A DNA stretch of 64,000 nt from Paenibacillus mucilaginosus 3016. Lineage in GTDB: Bacteria; Bacillota; Bacilli; Paenibacillales; NBRC-103111. Numbering within the stretch: the first letter of the stretch is position 1; every line of letters begins with the position of its first letter. The DNA is taken from NCBI RefSeq assembly GCF_000250655.1, contig NC_016935.1, positions 4,792,001-4,856,000 of the forward strand, read 5' to 3'. The notes under the pieces were generated by a model, which was given only the letters and a program-made list of their open reading frames with translations, was not told the origin of the DNA and searched no databases. Made by a program: the position numbers and the translations under genes. This document shows positions 51,559 to 61,098 of the stretch, piece after piece.

Positions 51559-52302
51559 TTATTCCGCTTCAGCCTGCGTGTCCGCTTCCAGTGCTTTCAG
51601 CTTCTCCGCCAGCTTCTTGAGCTCCTCGGTTTGCTTGCGGTAGTCATCCAGCAGCTGGGGCAGCAGCGCGCGAACCGCCTCGGCGTCATCCGCCTCCACC
51701 GCTTCACCCAGCTTGATGAGTCGCTCCGCTTCCGGAGAAGGCTTTGTGCTGATTGTACCATCTCCCGTCTCCGCGTGGAACTTGAAGATCTTCACGTTCT
51801 TCGTCGTGCCGTCCGCAGGCGCGGGCTCACCCGGCGTATCGCCGTCCGGATGGATGCGCAGGACTTTGGGGGATTCGATCCCCGGTGTCGGTTCGGGGAG
51901 CTCTCCGCTCCACTCTGCAGCGCCTTCAGGAAGCTTCCCTTTCACCTTGATAACGCGGTTCGCCCCCGGCTCCGGCTCCGGCAGGGTGGCTTCGATCGCC
52001 TTCCGTTCTTCCAATGCAGCCGCCCAGGCCTCCGCCGACTCCGGTGCATACGTTTGGACAAGCAGCTTCCAATAGCTGCGCTGGTGGGCAGGATGGCTTA
52101 GCAACCCCGCACCATTCGTGTGGAACCGGACGATCCTCGGCTTCCCTTCGGCCTGCGCTGCATCCACTGCACCCTGCGCAGCCGCCTGCACCTCATCTGC
52201 CGCCCCCGTTTCCTCTGCAGATACGCTGCTGAAGCCCCCGGCCGTCCCCGCCAAAATCATCGCTGCTGCACTCATTTTCATCAGCCCAAGTTTCCATTCC
52301 AT
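51559..52302 (-). CDS. Secreted Glu/Ala/Pro-rich protein of unknown function
   Basis: 247 residues. A signal peptide (MKMSAAAMILAGTAGGFSSVSA) leads to an acidic, Pro- and Ala-rich region and a C-terminal coiled coil (LLPQLLDDYRKQTEELKKLAEKLKALEADTQ). AAAGGAG lies 9-10 nt before ATG. It precedes the two-component genes by 99 nt on the same strand and may be co-transcribed; a 10-bp direct repeat lies upstream. No family recognised. Confidence 0.8.
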   Translation of the reverse strand: MEWKLGLMKMSAAAMILAGTAGGFSSVSAEETGAADEVQAAAQGAVDAAQAEGKPRIVRFHTNGAGLLSHPAHQRSYWKLLVQTYAPESAEAWAAALEERKAIEATLPEPEPGANRVIKVKGKLPEGAAEWSGELPEPTPGIESPKVLRIHPDGDTPGEPAPADGTTKNVKIFKFHAETGDGTISTKPSPEAERLIKLGEAVEADDAEAVRALLPQLLDDYRKQTEELKKLAEKLKALEADTQAEAE

Positions 52303-52400
52303 TCGCCAAACACTCCTTTACCTAAGTGAGTTGGGGCTATCATGCCCTTGCCCCTTGGTAAATAGAATACCGGGCGATTGCGGACAGCCTTTGGCACAAT

Positions 52401-52420
52401 TGTGGGAGATTGTGGGAGAA
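52401..52420 (-). promoter_or_regulatory. 10-bp direct repeat, candidate response-regulator site
   Basis: TGTGGGAGAT and TGTGGGAGAA side by side on the plus strand, about 100 nt upstream of the secreted-protein gene. OmpR-type regulators bind head-to-tail repeats of about this period. Confidence 0.4.
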
Positions 52421-52571
52421 AAGACTTGTGCTCGCAATGCGCTGCCTCACAGAAGCCAACGGCTTCCCGTCATATAATAAAAAAGAACCCTGACGCTCCA
52501 GAGCGAACAGGCAGCATTCAGGGCCGCATTCAAGGCGTATCCATAAGAAACCCGGCGAGGAGTGAATCGTC

Positions 52572-53030
52572 ATGATGAAAGCACATGATATTATGATCCG
52601 AAATGTTTACTGTGTGAACGAAACCGACAGCGTCCGCTCGGTGATCCGGATGTTTCTGGAGCACCGGATCAGCGGCGTGCCCGTGGTGAACGGCAGGAAG
52701 AAGATCGTGGGGTATATCAGTGACGGGGATATTATGGAGTATATCGGCAGACACGAAGACCGGGTGGTCGGCTCGTTATTCTTTACCTTTGTGTTCCGGG
52801 GGGATGAATTCGGATTTGACGAGCGGATCAGCCGGATTCTGGATCTGCCGGTGATGGACATCGCCACCAAGAAGGTTATTACGGTGCAGGCGGAGGAGCC
52901 TATGGAGAATGTCGCGGCCATCCTCGCCCAAAGACAGATTAAGAAGCTGCCTGTCGAGCAGCACGGGGAACTTGTGGGGATCATCAGCCGCGGGGATGTC
53001 ATCCGGCATTCGTTCAAGGCGCTTTTATAA
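52572..53030 (+). CDS. CBS-domain pair protein
   Basis: 152 residues made of two CBS motifs: HDIMIRNVYCVNETDSVRSVIRMFLEHRISGVPVVN...GYISDGDIMEYI and MDIATKKVITVQAEEPMENVAAILAQRQIKKLPV...GIISRGDVIRH. Such pairs bind adenine nucleotides and act as stand-alone sensors. GAGGAG lies about 10 nt before ATG. Single gene with no obvious partner. Confidence 0.9.
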   Translation: MMKAHDIMIRNVYCVNETDSVRSVIRMFLEHRISGVPVVNGRKKIVGYISDGDIMEYIGRHEDRVVGSLFFTFVFRGDEFGFDERISRILDLPVMDIATKKVITVQAEEPMENVAAILAQRQIKKLPVEQHGELVGIISRGDVIRHSFKALL

Positions 53031-53108
53031 AAAGTTTCTACTGCCGCCTGTCGGGAAGGTGATGGTTCCCTCTTCGCGTGCATTAAACCTCACCTTCTTC
53101 ACGGCCGG

Positions 53109-53810
53109 TCACACGATAAACCGGTACCCGGCTCCCCATACCGTGCCGATGTACTGGGGCTTCGAGGGCGTGTCCTCGATCTTCTCGCGGATTCTCGCAA
53201 TATGGACGGTGACGGTGGAAGCATCCCCCATCGCATCCATCCCCCAGATCCGCTCGAAGAGCTCCTCCTTGCCGAACACCCGGTTGGCGTGCTGGAACAG
53301 GAACAGGAGCAGCTCGAATTCTTTCTGGGCCATCGCTACTTCACTGCCGTTCACGAACACCCGCCGGGAATCCTTATGGATCTCGAGACCCCGGACCCGA
53401 AGCGTGGTTCCAGTGTTCGCCTGTGCACCGCCGAACCGCTCCTTCATCCGCTCGTACTTGTTCAGATGCGCGTTCACCCGGGCGACCAGCTCCCCGGAGC
53501 TGAACGGCTTCGTGATGTAATCGTCGGCGCCGAGACCGAGGCCGTTGATTTTGTAGATTTCCTCCGAGCGTGCGGAGACGAGCAGCACCGGCAGCTCCTC
53601 CTGCTCCCGGATCGTCCGGAGCACCTCGAAGCCGTCCATCCCCGGCAGCATGATATCCAGAATCACGAGGGAGAATTCTTCTTCCTTCAGTGCCTTCAAA
53701 CCCTCCGCTCCGCTCTCTACAATCCTTACCGCATAGCCGCTGAGCTCCAGGTAATCCCGCTGCAGATTGGCAATGCTTTGATCATCCTCGATAATCAGTA
53801 TCTTTTTCAT
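53109..53810 (-). CDS. OmpR-family response regulator
   Basis: 233 residues: receiver with LIIEDDQSI, phospho-acceptor in LVILDIMLPGMDGFE and K in YITKPFSSGELVARV; winged helix with VAMAQKEFELLLFLFQHANRVFGKEELFERIWG. The ATG directly follows the stop of the kinase gene. Last gene of a five-gene cluster with an ABC transporter. Confidence 0.94.
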   Translation of the reverse strand: MKKILIIEDDQSIANLQRDYLELSGYAVRIVESGAEGLKALKEEEFSLVILDIMLPGMDGFEVLRTIREQEELPVLLVSARSEEIYKINGLGLGADDYITKPFSSGELVARVNAHLNKYERMKERFGGAQANTGTTLRVRGLEIHKDSRRVFVNGSEVAMAQKEFELLLFLFQHANRVFGKEELFERIWGMDAMGDASTVTVHIARIREKIEDTPSKPQYIGTVWGAGYRFIV

Positions 53811-55262
53811 TCAAGTCGTCTCTCCCATTCCACTCTTCTTCAGCGAGATCATGATCCGGGTGCCTTCCCCCGGAGCACTGCGGGCCCAGATCGTCCCCCC
53901 GTGCCCTTCCACGATCTGCTTGGCGATCGCGAGCCCGAGCCCGCTTCCGTCGGCATTCTTGCGGGAAGCGTCCACCCGGTAGAACCGGTCGAAAATATGG
54001 GGAAGATCCCCCTCCGGGATGCCCGGCCCGTTGTCTCGGATCTCTATGATGGCCGAAGTGCGGGTCTCCCTCAGCCGGAGCTCCACTCTTCCGTCCGCCT
54101 GGTTCACGTATTTGGCCGCGTTGTCGAGAATATTCTGGATCACCCGCTTCAATCGTTCGCGGTCGATATACACCGCTGCCGGCGCGCTCAGCTCGCTTAC
54201 GAATTCAAGCGTGATCCCGGCGAGGTCGAACTCATGGCGGTATTCAGCGGCGCAGTCCTCGAAGTAACGGTAGAGATCCGTCCGTTCAAAATGGTACGGC
54301 AGCTGCTGCAAATCGAGCTTCGAATACAGCAGCAGATCGTCGATCATCGTGTTTACCAGCACGGCCTTGGAACGGGCGGTCTCGAGGTACTCCGCCCTCT
54401 TCTCGGGGGTTCTTGCCACCCCGTCGATGATCCCTTCGATATACCCTTTGATCGAGGTAACCGGCGTCTTCAGATCGTGGGAGATGCTCGATACCAGGAA
54501 ATTGCGGTTCTCATCATATTTCTGCTGCAGATAGACCGATTCCTTCAGCTTGATCCGCATGAGCTCGAGCGTCCGGCACAGCTCCCGCACCTCGTCGTCC
54601 CCCTCTTCGGCGATCCCGAAGTCGAGGTCCCCGCGGCTGATGTGGACAGCGGCGTTCCTCAGCCTCGTGACCGGCAGGATGATCCCGCGCGAGAAGCGGT
54701 AGGACACCCAGGCGTTCAGCAGGAGGAACGTCAGCACGAAAAAGCCGACAACAAAGCTGCCGAGCAGAAGATAAAAGGAGGTATTCAGCTTTAGCGGAGC
54801 GAGGAGCAGCAGCACCCCGTCTTCTCCTGAAGGGAGCTCGTAAGAAGCGCGGGCAATCAGGTAAGTCGTACCGTCCAACTCTACGGTGTCTTCATGGGGG
54901 CTCACGGCGGTCAGCAGCAGACTTTTCTCTACATCGGGCCGGCTGAACGTTCGGGTGGCGAACAGCACCTCCCTGTTCTTCAGGAGGATGGCATGGGCAC
55001 CGAGCGCCTTCACCCGCTGGGACAGCTCCTGCTGATACGAGGGGTCTGCCACCCCTCCGAAATCCCGGGTCATCGCTTCCCGCTGAATCTCGCTTAAGCC
55101 CGTCCGTACCTCGAAGGCCCTCTCCCACTGCCGGATCTGGGCTTCCCGGCCGAACAGCTCCGTATACACGGCCACAAAAATGACAGCCGCCAGAGCCGTC
55201 AGCGCAATGGAGAGCAGGACGGCCAGCGTATTCATCAGGAAGAAGCGTTTGGTTAACTGCAT
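53811..55262 (-). CDS. Sensor histidine kinase
   Basis: 483 residues: helix 10-33, extracellular sensor of about 120 residues, second helix near 160-185, HAMP, HisKA with phospho-His in FLVSSISHDLKTPVTSIKGYIEG, HATPase with NILDNAAKYVN, DNGPGIPE and GSGLGLAIAKQIVEGHGG. Co-transcribed with the response regulator and probably with the ABC transporter genes upstream. Confidence 0.94.
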   Translation of the reverse strand: MQLTKRFFLMNTLAVLLSIALTALAAVIFVAVYTELFGREAQIRQWERAFEVRTGLSEIQREAMTRDFGGVADPSYQQELSQRVKALGAHAILLKNREVLFATRTFSRPDVEKSLLLTAVSPHEDTVELDGTTYLIARASYELPSGEDGVLLLLAPLKLNTSFYLLLGSFVVGFFVLTFLLLNAWVSYRFSRGIILPVTRLRNAAVHISRGDLDFGIAEEGDDEVRELCRTLELMRIKLKESVYLQQKYDENRNFLVSSISHDLKTPVTSIKGYIEGIIDGVARTPEKRAEYLETARSKAVLVNTMIDDLLLYSKLDLQQLPYHFERTDLYRYFEDCAAEYRHEFDLAGITLEFVSELSAPAAVYIDRERLKRVIQNILDNAAKYVNQADGRVELRLRETRTSAIIEIRDNGPGIPEGDLPHIFDRFYRVDASRKNADGSGLGLAIAKQIVEGHGGTIWARSAPGEGTRIMISLKKSGMGETT

Positions 55263-55308
55263 CGGACAATCCCTTTCTCTCTGTACATCCCGTTCTCTGT
55301 GCGAACCG

Positions 55309-56061
55309 CTAGATATCCTTGTTGTCGAACAGGTAGAAGCCTGCGGTGAACAACATTATACCACAGCCGGTCATGATAAAGAGCTGGCGGAGGATCTTGA
55401 ACACATTCACCGTCTCGGAGATCCAGAGTGTATACCAGTCGAACATGGAAGTAATGAAGAAGCTCGAATAGCCCGAGAACAGGATGCCCAGGAAGTTCAG
55501 CGCGGCGAAGGCGATGACGGAGAGAAAGAATACCGCAAGCCCTCCGCGCAGCACGTTGGAGAGCAGAACGACCAGCAGCGAGAACACGAACACCGGGAAG
55601 AACGTCGCCATGTAAGACAGGATGACCCTGACGATGCCGGTCAGGGAGACGGACGACATGTTGAACAGGAAGCCGGCCAGCAGGGACAGCACCATGACGA
55701 AGGCGAGATTCGCCGCAATGAACAGCGCTACGTTCAGGACCTTCGCACTGAACACCCCGAACCGGGACACCGGACGGGTGAGCGTGATTTTCATCGTGTT
55801 GGATGAGAATTCGCCGCTGAACATATCGATGGCCACGAACGTGGCGAACAGCGGCAGGATCGTGTATGTAAACAGCGTCAGCACCACGAACGGAAATTCG
55901 GTGCTCCCCGCCACCCGAAGACCCAGCCCGTGCTTGATGGAAGTCACGGCAATTTGTCCGATGACAACGGCAAGAATGGACAGGATCGCGGCCGCGATGA
56001 TTTTTTTCTTCTTGAGCAGCTTGAAGGCTTCATTGATGAATGCGGCTTTAAATCCGGCCAC
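55309..56061 (-). CDS. ABC-2-type transporter permease
   Basis: 250 residues with six predicted membrane helices; cytoplasmic start AGFKAAFINEAFKLLKKKKI, then IAVTSIKHGLGLRVAG and SSNTMKITLTRPVSRFGVFSAKVLN, as in ABC-2 permeases of antibiotic/peptide exporters. The start is GTG 56061 with GAGGTGG about 7 nt upstream, overlapping the ATPase gene by 14 nt. Confidence 0.88.
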   Translation of the reverse strand: MAGFKAAFINEAFKLLKKKKIIAAAILSILAVVIGQIAVTSIKHGLGLRVAGSTEFPFVVLTLFTYTILPLFATFVAIDMFSGEFSSNTMKITLTRPVSRFGVFSAKVLNVALFIAANLAFVMVLSLLAGFLFNMSSVSLTGIVRVILSYMATFFPVFVFSLLVVLLSNVLRGGLAVFFLSVIAFAALNFLGILFSGYSSFFITSMFDWYTLWISETVNVFKILRQLFIMTGCGIMLFTAGFYLFDNKDI

Positions 56062-56773
56062 TGCGGTCCACCTCACTAACAAAATAATTCTCCAGCGATG
56101 CGTAATTCGAGAGGATGCTGCTGGTATAGTCCACGTTGACGAGCTTCCCGCCGTATACCACGCCGATCCGGTTACAGGTGAGCTCCACGTCATGGATCAG
56201 ATGACTCGAGATGAAGAAGGTCGTCCCTTCATCCTGGGAGAGCCGCTTGATGAGCTTCCTCATCTCGAGCATCCCCTCGACGTCCAGCCCGTTCAGGGGC
56301 TCGTCCAGAACGAGCAGCTTCGGCCTCGACAGGATCGCCGCCGCGATGCCGAGGCGCTGCTTCATCCCGAGGGAGAACTTCCTGGATTTCTCGTTCTTGT
56401 ACTTCAGCATGCCGGTAATCTCCAGGCATTCGTCGATTCTACGCTGGTCGATGTCCGGATAGAACCGGGCGAACAGCTTCAGGTTGTCGTTCGCCGTCAT
56501 ATAGGGATACGACTCGGCGGTCTCGATCATGCAGCCCACCGGCTTCATGGCTTGGACGTAGTCCTCGAAGACGCTGGCGCCGAAGATCCGCACATCGCCG
56601 CGGTCCGGTTTGACCAGTCCCGCCATCATCTTCATCGCGGTCGTTTTGCCTGCGCCGTTCGGGCCGAGGAAGCCGAAGATGTCGCCCGTATCGATCTCGA
56701 GATTCAGATCGCTGATCCCCCGTCCGTTGCTGTACACCTTGGTCAAGCCGGTAATTTCGATGGCTTTGGTCAT
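56048..56773 (-). CDS. ABC transporter ATP-binding protein (BcrA-like)
   Basis: 241 residues: Walker A GPNGAGKTTAMKMM, signature FSLGMKQRLGIAAAIL, Walker B LLVLDEPLNGLD and switch H in SSHLIHDVE. Resembles ATPases of bacitracin/lantibiotic-type exporters. Forms the transporter with the overlapping permease. Confidence 0.94.
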   Translation of the reverse strand: MTKAIEITGLTKVYSNGRGISDLNLEIDTGDIFGFLGPNGAGKTTAMKMMAGLVKPDRGDVRIFGASVFEDYVQAMKPVGCMIETAESYPYMTANDNLKLFARFYPDIDQRRIDECLEITGMLKYKNEKSRKFSLGMKQRLGIAAAILSRPKLLVLDEPLNGLDVEGMLEMRKLIKRLSQDEGTTFFISSHLIHDVELTCNRIGVVYGGKLVNVDYTSSILSNYASLENYFVSEVDRSGRI

Positions 56774-56846
56774 CTCGGTTTTTCTCTCCTTAGCAGGTCA
56801 GGAAGCCGCTGTGAAGCACGGCCTCCCTCCCTTCTTGCTTTTCTGC

Positions 56847-58118
56847 TTATTCCTCGAATACGCGGTGGAATTGCCCGTCGAAGTAAGGGCGCGCCGCGTT
56901 GGAGCGGATGGAGTGCTCGTCGATGATCTCGATATCCAGCTCAAGATACAGAGTACCGGCGCTGCCCGTGTGCAGCTGTCCCTGCTCCTGCTCGCCTTTG
57001 GCATTCGTGTAAGTGAAGGTCGAGAACGGCTTCGACTGGTTCGGGTCATATTCGAACGTAAAGTTATACTTCTCGCCGAACTCAGCCTCGAATCCAGGCT
57101 TCACGGTCTCAGTATACCGGCCGGTCACCTTGTCCTTGTCGACGCTCAGAATCTCCAGCGTTCTCTCGCCGATCTTGACGAGCTTGCCGTCTTTCTCGAG
57201 GATCACGTTATTCTTGTACGTACCGACGTACTTCGCGCTGAATCCATTGCCGTGATCGGTGACCTTCTCCACATTCGCTCCGGTCAGGTCAGGCAGGGTA
57301 ATCTTGGTTGTGCCGACATCCGAGAGCTTGAACACGATGTTCATCGTCAGATCGTGCTGCGTCCCGTTCTTGTCCTTGCCGGTGAGCGTGATGTCGCCCG
57401 TCAGGCTTTGGAGCAGACCGGTCTTCGTTTCCTCTGCGGTGCCCACAATCTTTTTGACGTAGATGTCGCTCTCGATCTCAGGGAGATTCGAGTCCTCCTG
57501 TGAGCGCCTTTCGCTCTCAATCATCCGCTTGATCCCGAAAGACGAGACCGCATTGACGACCGCCGGCACCTGAGCCTCGGACAGGCTTCCGGAGTAGATC
57601 CTGCCGCCGTCCGCTTTCTCTTCCGCCTGCACGTAGTCTTTAAGATTGCCGACCACGGCGTCCACGATCTTCTCGATCTCCGGGGCGCCCTTCTCTTTGA
57701 ACGGGCTTGTGAAGACGTTACGGTCCTTCTGCTCCTGCTGGAATTCTGTGACGAAATACTTTTCTTCGCTGCTGCTTTTGTGTACCGTCATCTTGGGATC
57801 GGTGTACGTGTAGCTCGATGTCGTCTCACCGTTCGACTGCTGGTTGACGCTCGTACGCTCTTCCGCCTGCGTCGATGTATTCACTTTGGTGGTGTTGGAA
57901 GCTTGCAGCAAGGGCTTTCCGTTGTCTTCCAATGATACCATCGCTTCCATCGTGTAACTGCCCAGCCCCTGCTCCATCTGGGAGGCGGTCAGCTTGACGG
58001 AATCCTTGAGCCGGTCGTACCCCGAGCCGAGCAGCGCATCGGCGAAGGCGGTGGAGACGAAGACGCTCGCTCCGAGGGTGAATGAGAGAACGGTAAGTGA
58101 TTTTTTGCTAAGTTTCAT
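56847..58118 (-). CDS. Secreted protein of unknown function linked to an ABC transporter and two-component system
   Basis: 423 residues with signal peptide (MKLSKKSLTVLSFTLGASVFVSTAFA). The mature protein is rich in Thr, Ser, Lys and Glu with beta-strand character and no recognised motif; the segments GSYTMEAMVSLEDNGKPLLQASNTT and TGDITLTGKDKNGTQHDLTMNIVFKLSD look like repeated LolA/anti-sigma-like beta sheets, which is only an impression. First gene of the cluster; 73 nt before the ATPase gene. Could be a sensor or substrate-binding accessory of the transporter. Confidence 0.8.
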   Translation of the reverse strand: MKLSKKSLTVLSFTLGASVFVSTAFADALLGSGYDRLKDSVKLTASQMEQGLGSYTMEAMVSLEDNGKPLLQASNTTKVNTSTQAEERTSVNQQSNGETTSSYTYTDPKMTVHKSSSEEKYFVTEFQQEQKDRNVFTSPFKEKGAPEIEKIVDAVVGNLKDYVQAEEKADGGRIYSGSLSEAQVPAVVNAVSSFGIKRMIESERRSQEDSNLPEIESDIYVKKIVGTAEETKTGLLQSLTGDITLTGKDKNGTQHDLTMNIVFKLSDVGTTKITLPDLTGANVEKVTDHGNGFSAKYVGTYKNNVILEKDGKLVKIGERTLEILSVDKDKVTGRYTETVKPGFEAEFGEKYNFTFEYDPNQSKPFSTFTYTNAKGEQEQGQLHTGSAGTLYLELDIEIIDEHSIRSNAARPYFDGQFHRVFEE

Positions 58119-58145
58119 GGTCGGAACTCCTTCATGACATAATGG

Positions 58146-58157
58146 GGAAACGTTTCC
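58146..58157. promoter_or_regulatory. Palindrome near the transcription start of the ABC/two-component cluster
   Basis: GGAAACGTTTCC, perfect 12-bp palindrome 9 nt after the -10 box, placed for repression. It matches only part of the cre consensus. Confidence 0.4.
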
Positions 58158-58166
58158 TTACCACTC

Positions 58167-58172
58167 ATTATA
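58167..58172 (-). promoter_or_regulatory. -10 box of the ABC/two-component cluster
   Basis: TATAAT on the minus strand with no good -35 box, which suggests a need for an activator. Confidence 0.5.
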
Positions 58173-58203
58173 TAGGAGGCCTATTGCCTTTTTCTAAATA
58201 ACT

Positions 58204-58221
58204 TATTAACAAAAGATTAAC
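58204..58221 (-). promoter_or_regulatory. 11-bp-spaced direct repeat upstream of the cluster, candidate response-regulator site
   Basis: GTTAATC and GTTAATA on the minus strand, 11 nt apart, roughly 30-50 nt upstream of the -10 box. This is the usual geometry of an OmpR-family activation site; the cluster encodes such a regulator. Confidence 0.45.
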
Positions 58222-58340
58222 TCCGGACGGGAGTGTGAATGGCTCTTCATATCGAGAAGAAAAAAGAAGCCGCCGGGATGGTCCGACAGCTTCTTCCCTA
58301 TTGGATCGTGTGATTCCCTATCTTCGCGATGGAGCCGCTC

Positions 58341-60134
58341 TTACCCGTACAACGGGCCGAAATTCGCGCAGGCCCGGAAGTCGGCGCCCGTTGTGTCCTC
58401 CGTGCCGAAGGCTCCCCAGGCGCTGGGCCGCAGCAGCCGCTCGGACGGAACGTTGTGCATCGCCACCGGAATCCGGAGGATGGAGGCCAGCGTGATGAGA
58501 TCCGCTCCGATATGCCCGCAGCTGACCGCCGCGTGGTTCGAGCCCCAGTGGTTCATGACCGTATACACATCGCGGAAGGCACCTGTGCCCGTCAGGTTCG
58601 GGGCGAACCAGGTCGTCGGCCAGGTCGGGTTGCTCCGCTCGTCGAGCTTCCGGTGCACCTCATCCGGCAGCTCGACCGTGACGCCCTCGGCCAGCTGCAG
58701 TACGGGACCAAGGCCGTGCACCAGGTTGATGCGCGCCATGGTTACCGGCATGCCGGCTGACGTCGTATAATCCGTGGAGAAGCCGCCGCCCCGGAAGAAG
58801 TCGACGGCGGGGCACCACTGCACGGCCTCCAGGCAGGCCTGCACCTCCTCCTCCGTAATCTCCCAGAACGGCTTCATAACCGGGAGTCCGTCCTTCCGCA
58901 TCCTGCCCGTTCCGTCCAGCGCCGCCGGGCCCGAATTGATGAGGTGGATGAGGCCGTGCGCGGTGCTGCCCTGAAGTTCATAACCTGTCACGCGCTTCAC
59001 GGCATCCGGGCTCCAATACGTCCTTACATCGGCGAAGATCTGGGCGGCATCCGTCAGCAGATGGCCGAAGAGCATCGTGACGCCGTTCAGGGTGTCGTTC
59101 TCCGTGGCCAGCATATACGGCTCCCGGATGCCGTTCCAGTCGAAGGAGCTCGTCAGCACCGCCTCCATGAAGTCCCCGTTCGGATAATGATCCGTCCATG
59201 CCCGCTGGCCCTGGAAGCCGGCGGCAATCGCATTGCGGCCAAGCGCCTCCTCGCCGTAGCCGAGCCGGTCAAGCGCCGGGTTGCCGACCATCAGGTCGCG
59301 GGCGATGAGCGCCATCTTCACGACGGTCTCCCAATCGGCGTCCTTCTGGCTGCGGCTGCGCCGCAGGGCGGGAGGGTTCACATCCTCCCCTTCCCGGCAG
59401 TGCGTACGAGTCCACTCCAGGGCTCTCACGAACTCCTCCGGGTCGTAGATCTCCCGCTCCATCCGCCGGATGAACTCACTCATATCGACGTATTCGTTGC
59501 GCATGCCGAGATACCGCCGGAAAAAGGGCTCATCGGCAATGCAGCCGGCGATCCCCATCGACACCGAGCCCATGGACAGATACGACTTGCCGCGCATGGT
59601 GGCCGCGGCAAGCCCCGCCTTGGCGAAGCGCAGCAGCTTCTCCTGCACGTCGTCCGGGATCGACGTGTCGCCCATGTCCTGCACGTCGCGGCCGTAGATG
59701 CCGAAGGCCGGCAGCCCGGCCTGGTTATGCGCGGCCAGAACGGCGGCGAGATACACGGCTCCGGGGCGCTCCGTCCCGTTGAAGCCCCAGACCGCCTTCG
59801 GCCGGAACGGGTCCGTATCCATCGTTTCGGTCGGATAACACCATGAAGGCGTCACCGTGATGGAGACTCCCGCTCCTTCGCGGGCAAATTTCTCCTCTGC
59901 CGCGGCGGCTTCCGCGACGCCCCCGATGCAGGTGTCGGCGATGACGCACTCCACAGGAAGCCCGTTCGCGTGCCGGAGCCGGGCGGAGAGCAGACCGGAC
60001 ACGGCGCGGGCCAGCTCCATCGTCACCTCCTCCAGCGATTCGCGGATGCCTCCCCGCCGGCCGTCGATGACCGGCCGGATCGCGATTTTCGGCATGCTTC
60101 CCTGCAGGCGGTTGGCTGTATGTACTTTGGTCAT
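58341..60134 (-). CDS. fucI: L-fucose isomerase
   Basis: 597-residue cytoplasmic, Mn-dependent aldose-ketose isomerase converting L-fucose to L-fuculose (also D-arabinose). The sequence is close to E. coli FucI from memory over long stretches: [63 protein letters not shown] segment (here [12 protein letters not shown]), and MNHWGSNHA. Metal ligands are expected at the E of ATEND, the D of FADVRTYW and the H of SNHA, all present. Overlaps the DapA-family gene by 4 nt. Fuculokinase and fuculose-phosphate aldolase are not in the window. Confidence 0.95.
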   Translation of the reverse strand: MTKVHTANRLQGSMPKIAIRPVIDGRRGGIRESLEEVTMELARAVSGLLSARLRHANGLPVECVIADTCIGGVAEAAAAEEKFAREGAGVSITVTPSWCYPTETMDTDPFRPKAVWGFNGTERPGAVYLAAVLAAHNQAGLPAFGIYGRDVQDMGDTSIPDDVQEKLLRFAKAGLAAATMRGKSYLSMGSVSMGIAGCIADEPFFRRYLGMRNEYVDMSEFIRRMEREIYDPEEFVRALEWTRTHCREGEDVNPPALRRSRSQKDADWETVVKMALIARDLMVGNPALDRLGYGEEALGRNAIAAGFQGQRAWTDHYPNGDFMEAVLTSSFDWNGIREPYMLATENDTLNGVTMLFGHLLTDAAQIFADVRTYWSPDAVKRVTGYELQGSTAHGLIHLINSGPAALDGTGRMRKDGLPVMKPFWEITEEEVQACLEAVQWCPAVDFFRGGGFSTDYTTSAGMPVTMARINLVHGLGPVLQLAEGVTVELPDEVHRKLDERSNPTWPTTWFAPNLTGTGAFRDVYTVMNHWGSNHAAVSCGHIGADLITLASILRIPVAMHNVPSERLLRPSAWGAFGTEDTTGADFRACANFGPLYG

Positions 60135-61054
60135 TGGGTGATCCTCCTCCGATAGGTTTCGGTCAGCCGGCGCAGCTGCTCCAGCTCCAGCCGGTGTGTG
60201 GCAGTCAGGTCCCGGGCGTCCGCCGTGCGGGCCGACCAGTGATCCAGGACGCCTTCGAGCTTCAGATAATACTTGGCGCTGACGGGATACAGCTGTTTCT
60301 CAACCCATGCGGCCACCGACAAAAAGTCCATCAGCCCGCCGGTTTCCTCGGGCTCCTCCCTGAAGCGGTTCAGCAGCCAGACGTACAGCTCCGGATGGAA
60401 ATTCGCCATCACCCCGCTGTAGCCGGCAATGCCGAGCGGAAGCGATTCGAGCAGCGTCGCGGAGTTGGCGTTATAGATCTGCAGGCCGCTGCCCCGCACG
60501 GCGTCCATCCTAAGACGCAGCGTCTCCAGATCGCAGCATGTATCTTTGAGAAATTGGAAGCGCCCCGAGTCCGCACACCACTTCAGCAGCTCGGGCGAGA
60601 TCAGCCGCTTGTACGGATAAGGGCATTCGTACATCCCGAGAGGCAGGTCCTGCGGCAGCCGTTCGATGAGCCGCTGCAGCTGCTCCGCCATCACCTCGTC
60701 CGGATCTCCCGGGCCGGCCAGACGGTTCGTGATGAGCACCAGCGCGTCGATGCCGGTGCCGGCCATTACGGTCAGCTCGGCGGCCTGGTCTTCCGGCGAA
60801 TCGGCAATGTGGCCCGAGGCCACTACCGGTACGCGGCCGGCCGCCTTTTTAACGACAAACTCAGCAATGCCCGCCCGCTCCCCGAGCGTCAGCCGGAACA
60901 TTTCGCTGGATTGGCAGACCGCGAACAGCCCGTGGACGCCTCTGTCGATATACCACTCCACGAGGCGGCCGAGTGCTTCATAATCCACTTTGTCCTCTTT
61001 TGTAAACGGTGTCAGCATGGTGGGCCAGACACCCCCCTGCAGCTTCCTCCTCAT
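60131..61054 (-). CDS. DapA-family aldolase/lyase
   Basis: 307 residues of the dihydrodipicolinate synthase/N-acetylneuraminate lyase barrel family: [22 protein letters not shown] at the start, a Tyr in [12 protein letters not shown] and the Schiff-base Lys in FLKDTC. The usual GTTGE carboxylate-binding motif is replaced by VCQSSEMF, so the substrate differs from lysine-pathway DapA; a 2-keto-3-deoxy sugar acid is plausible. ATG 61054 is chosen as it is 6 nt after GAGGG, while ATG 61060 abuts it. Lies between fucI and the oxidoreductase gene. Confidence 0.88.
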   Translation of the reverse strand: MRRKLQGGVWPTMLTPFTKEDKVDYEALGRLVEWYIDRGVHGLFAVCQSSEMFRLTLGERAGIAEFVVKKAAGRVPVVASGHIADSPEDQAAELTVMAGTGIDALVLITNRLAGPGDPDEVMAEQLQRLIERLPQDLPLGMYECPYPYKRLISPELLKWCADSGRFQFLKDTCCDLETLRLRMDAVRGSGLQIYNANSATLLESLPLGIAGYSGVMANFHPELYVWLLNRFREEPEETGGLMDFLSVAAWVEKQLYPVSAKYYLKLEGVLDHWSARTADARDLTATHRLELEQLRRLTETYRRRITQ

Positions 61055-61098
61055 CGTCATCCCTCATTCCAGTAGTTGATCGTGAACCGCCGATCGGT

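Noticed and set aside
53202..54794. 530-codon plus-strand open frame
   Set aside because: Antisense to the response regulator and kinase genes, both of which have complete family motifs.
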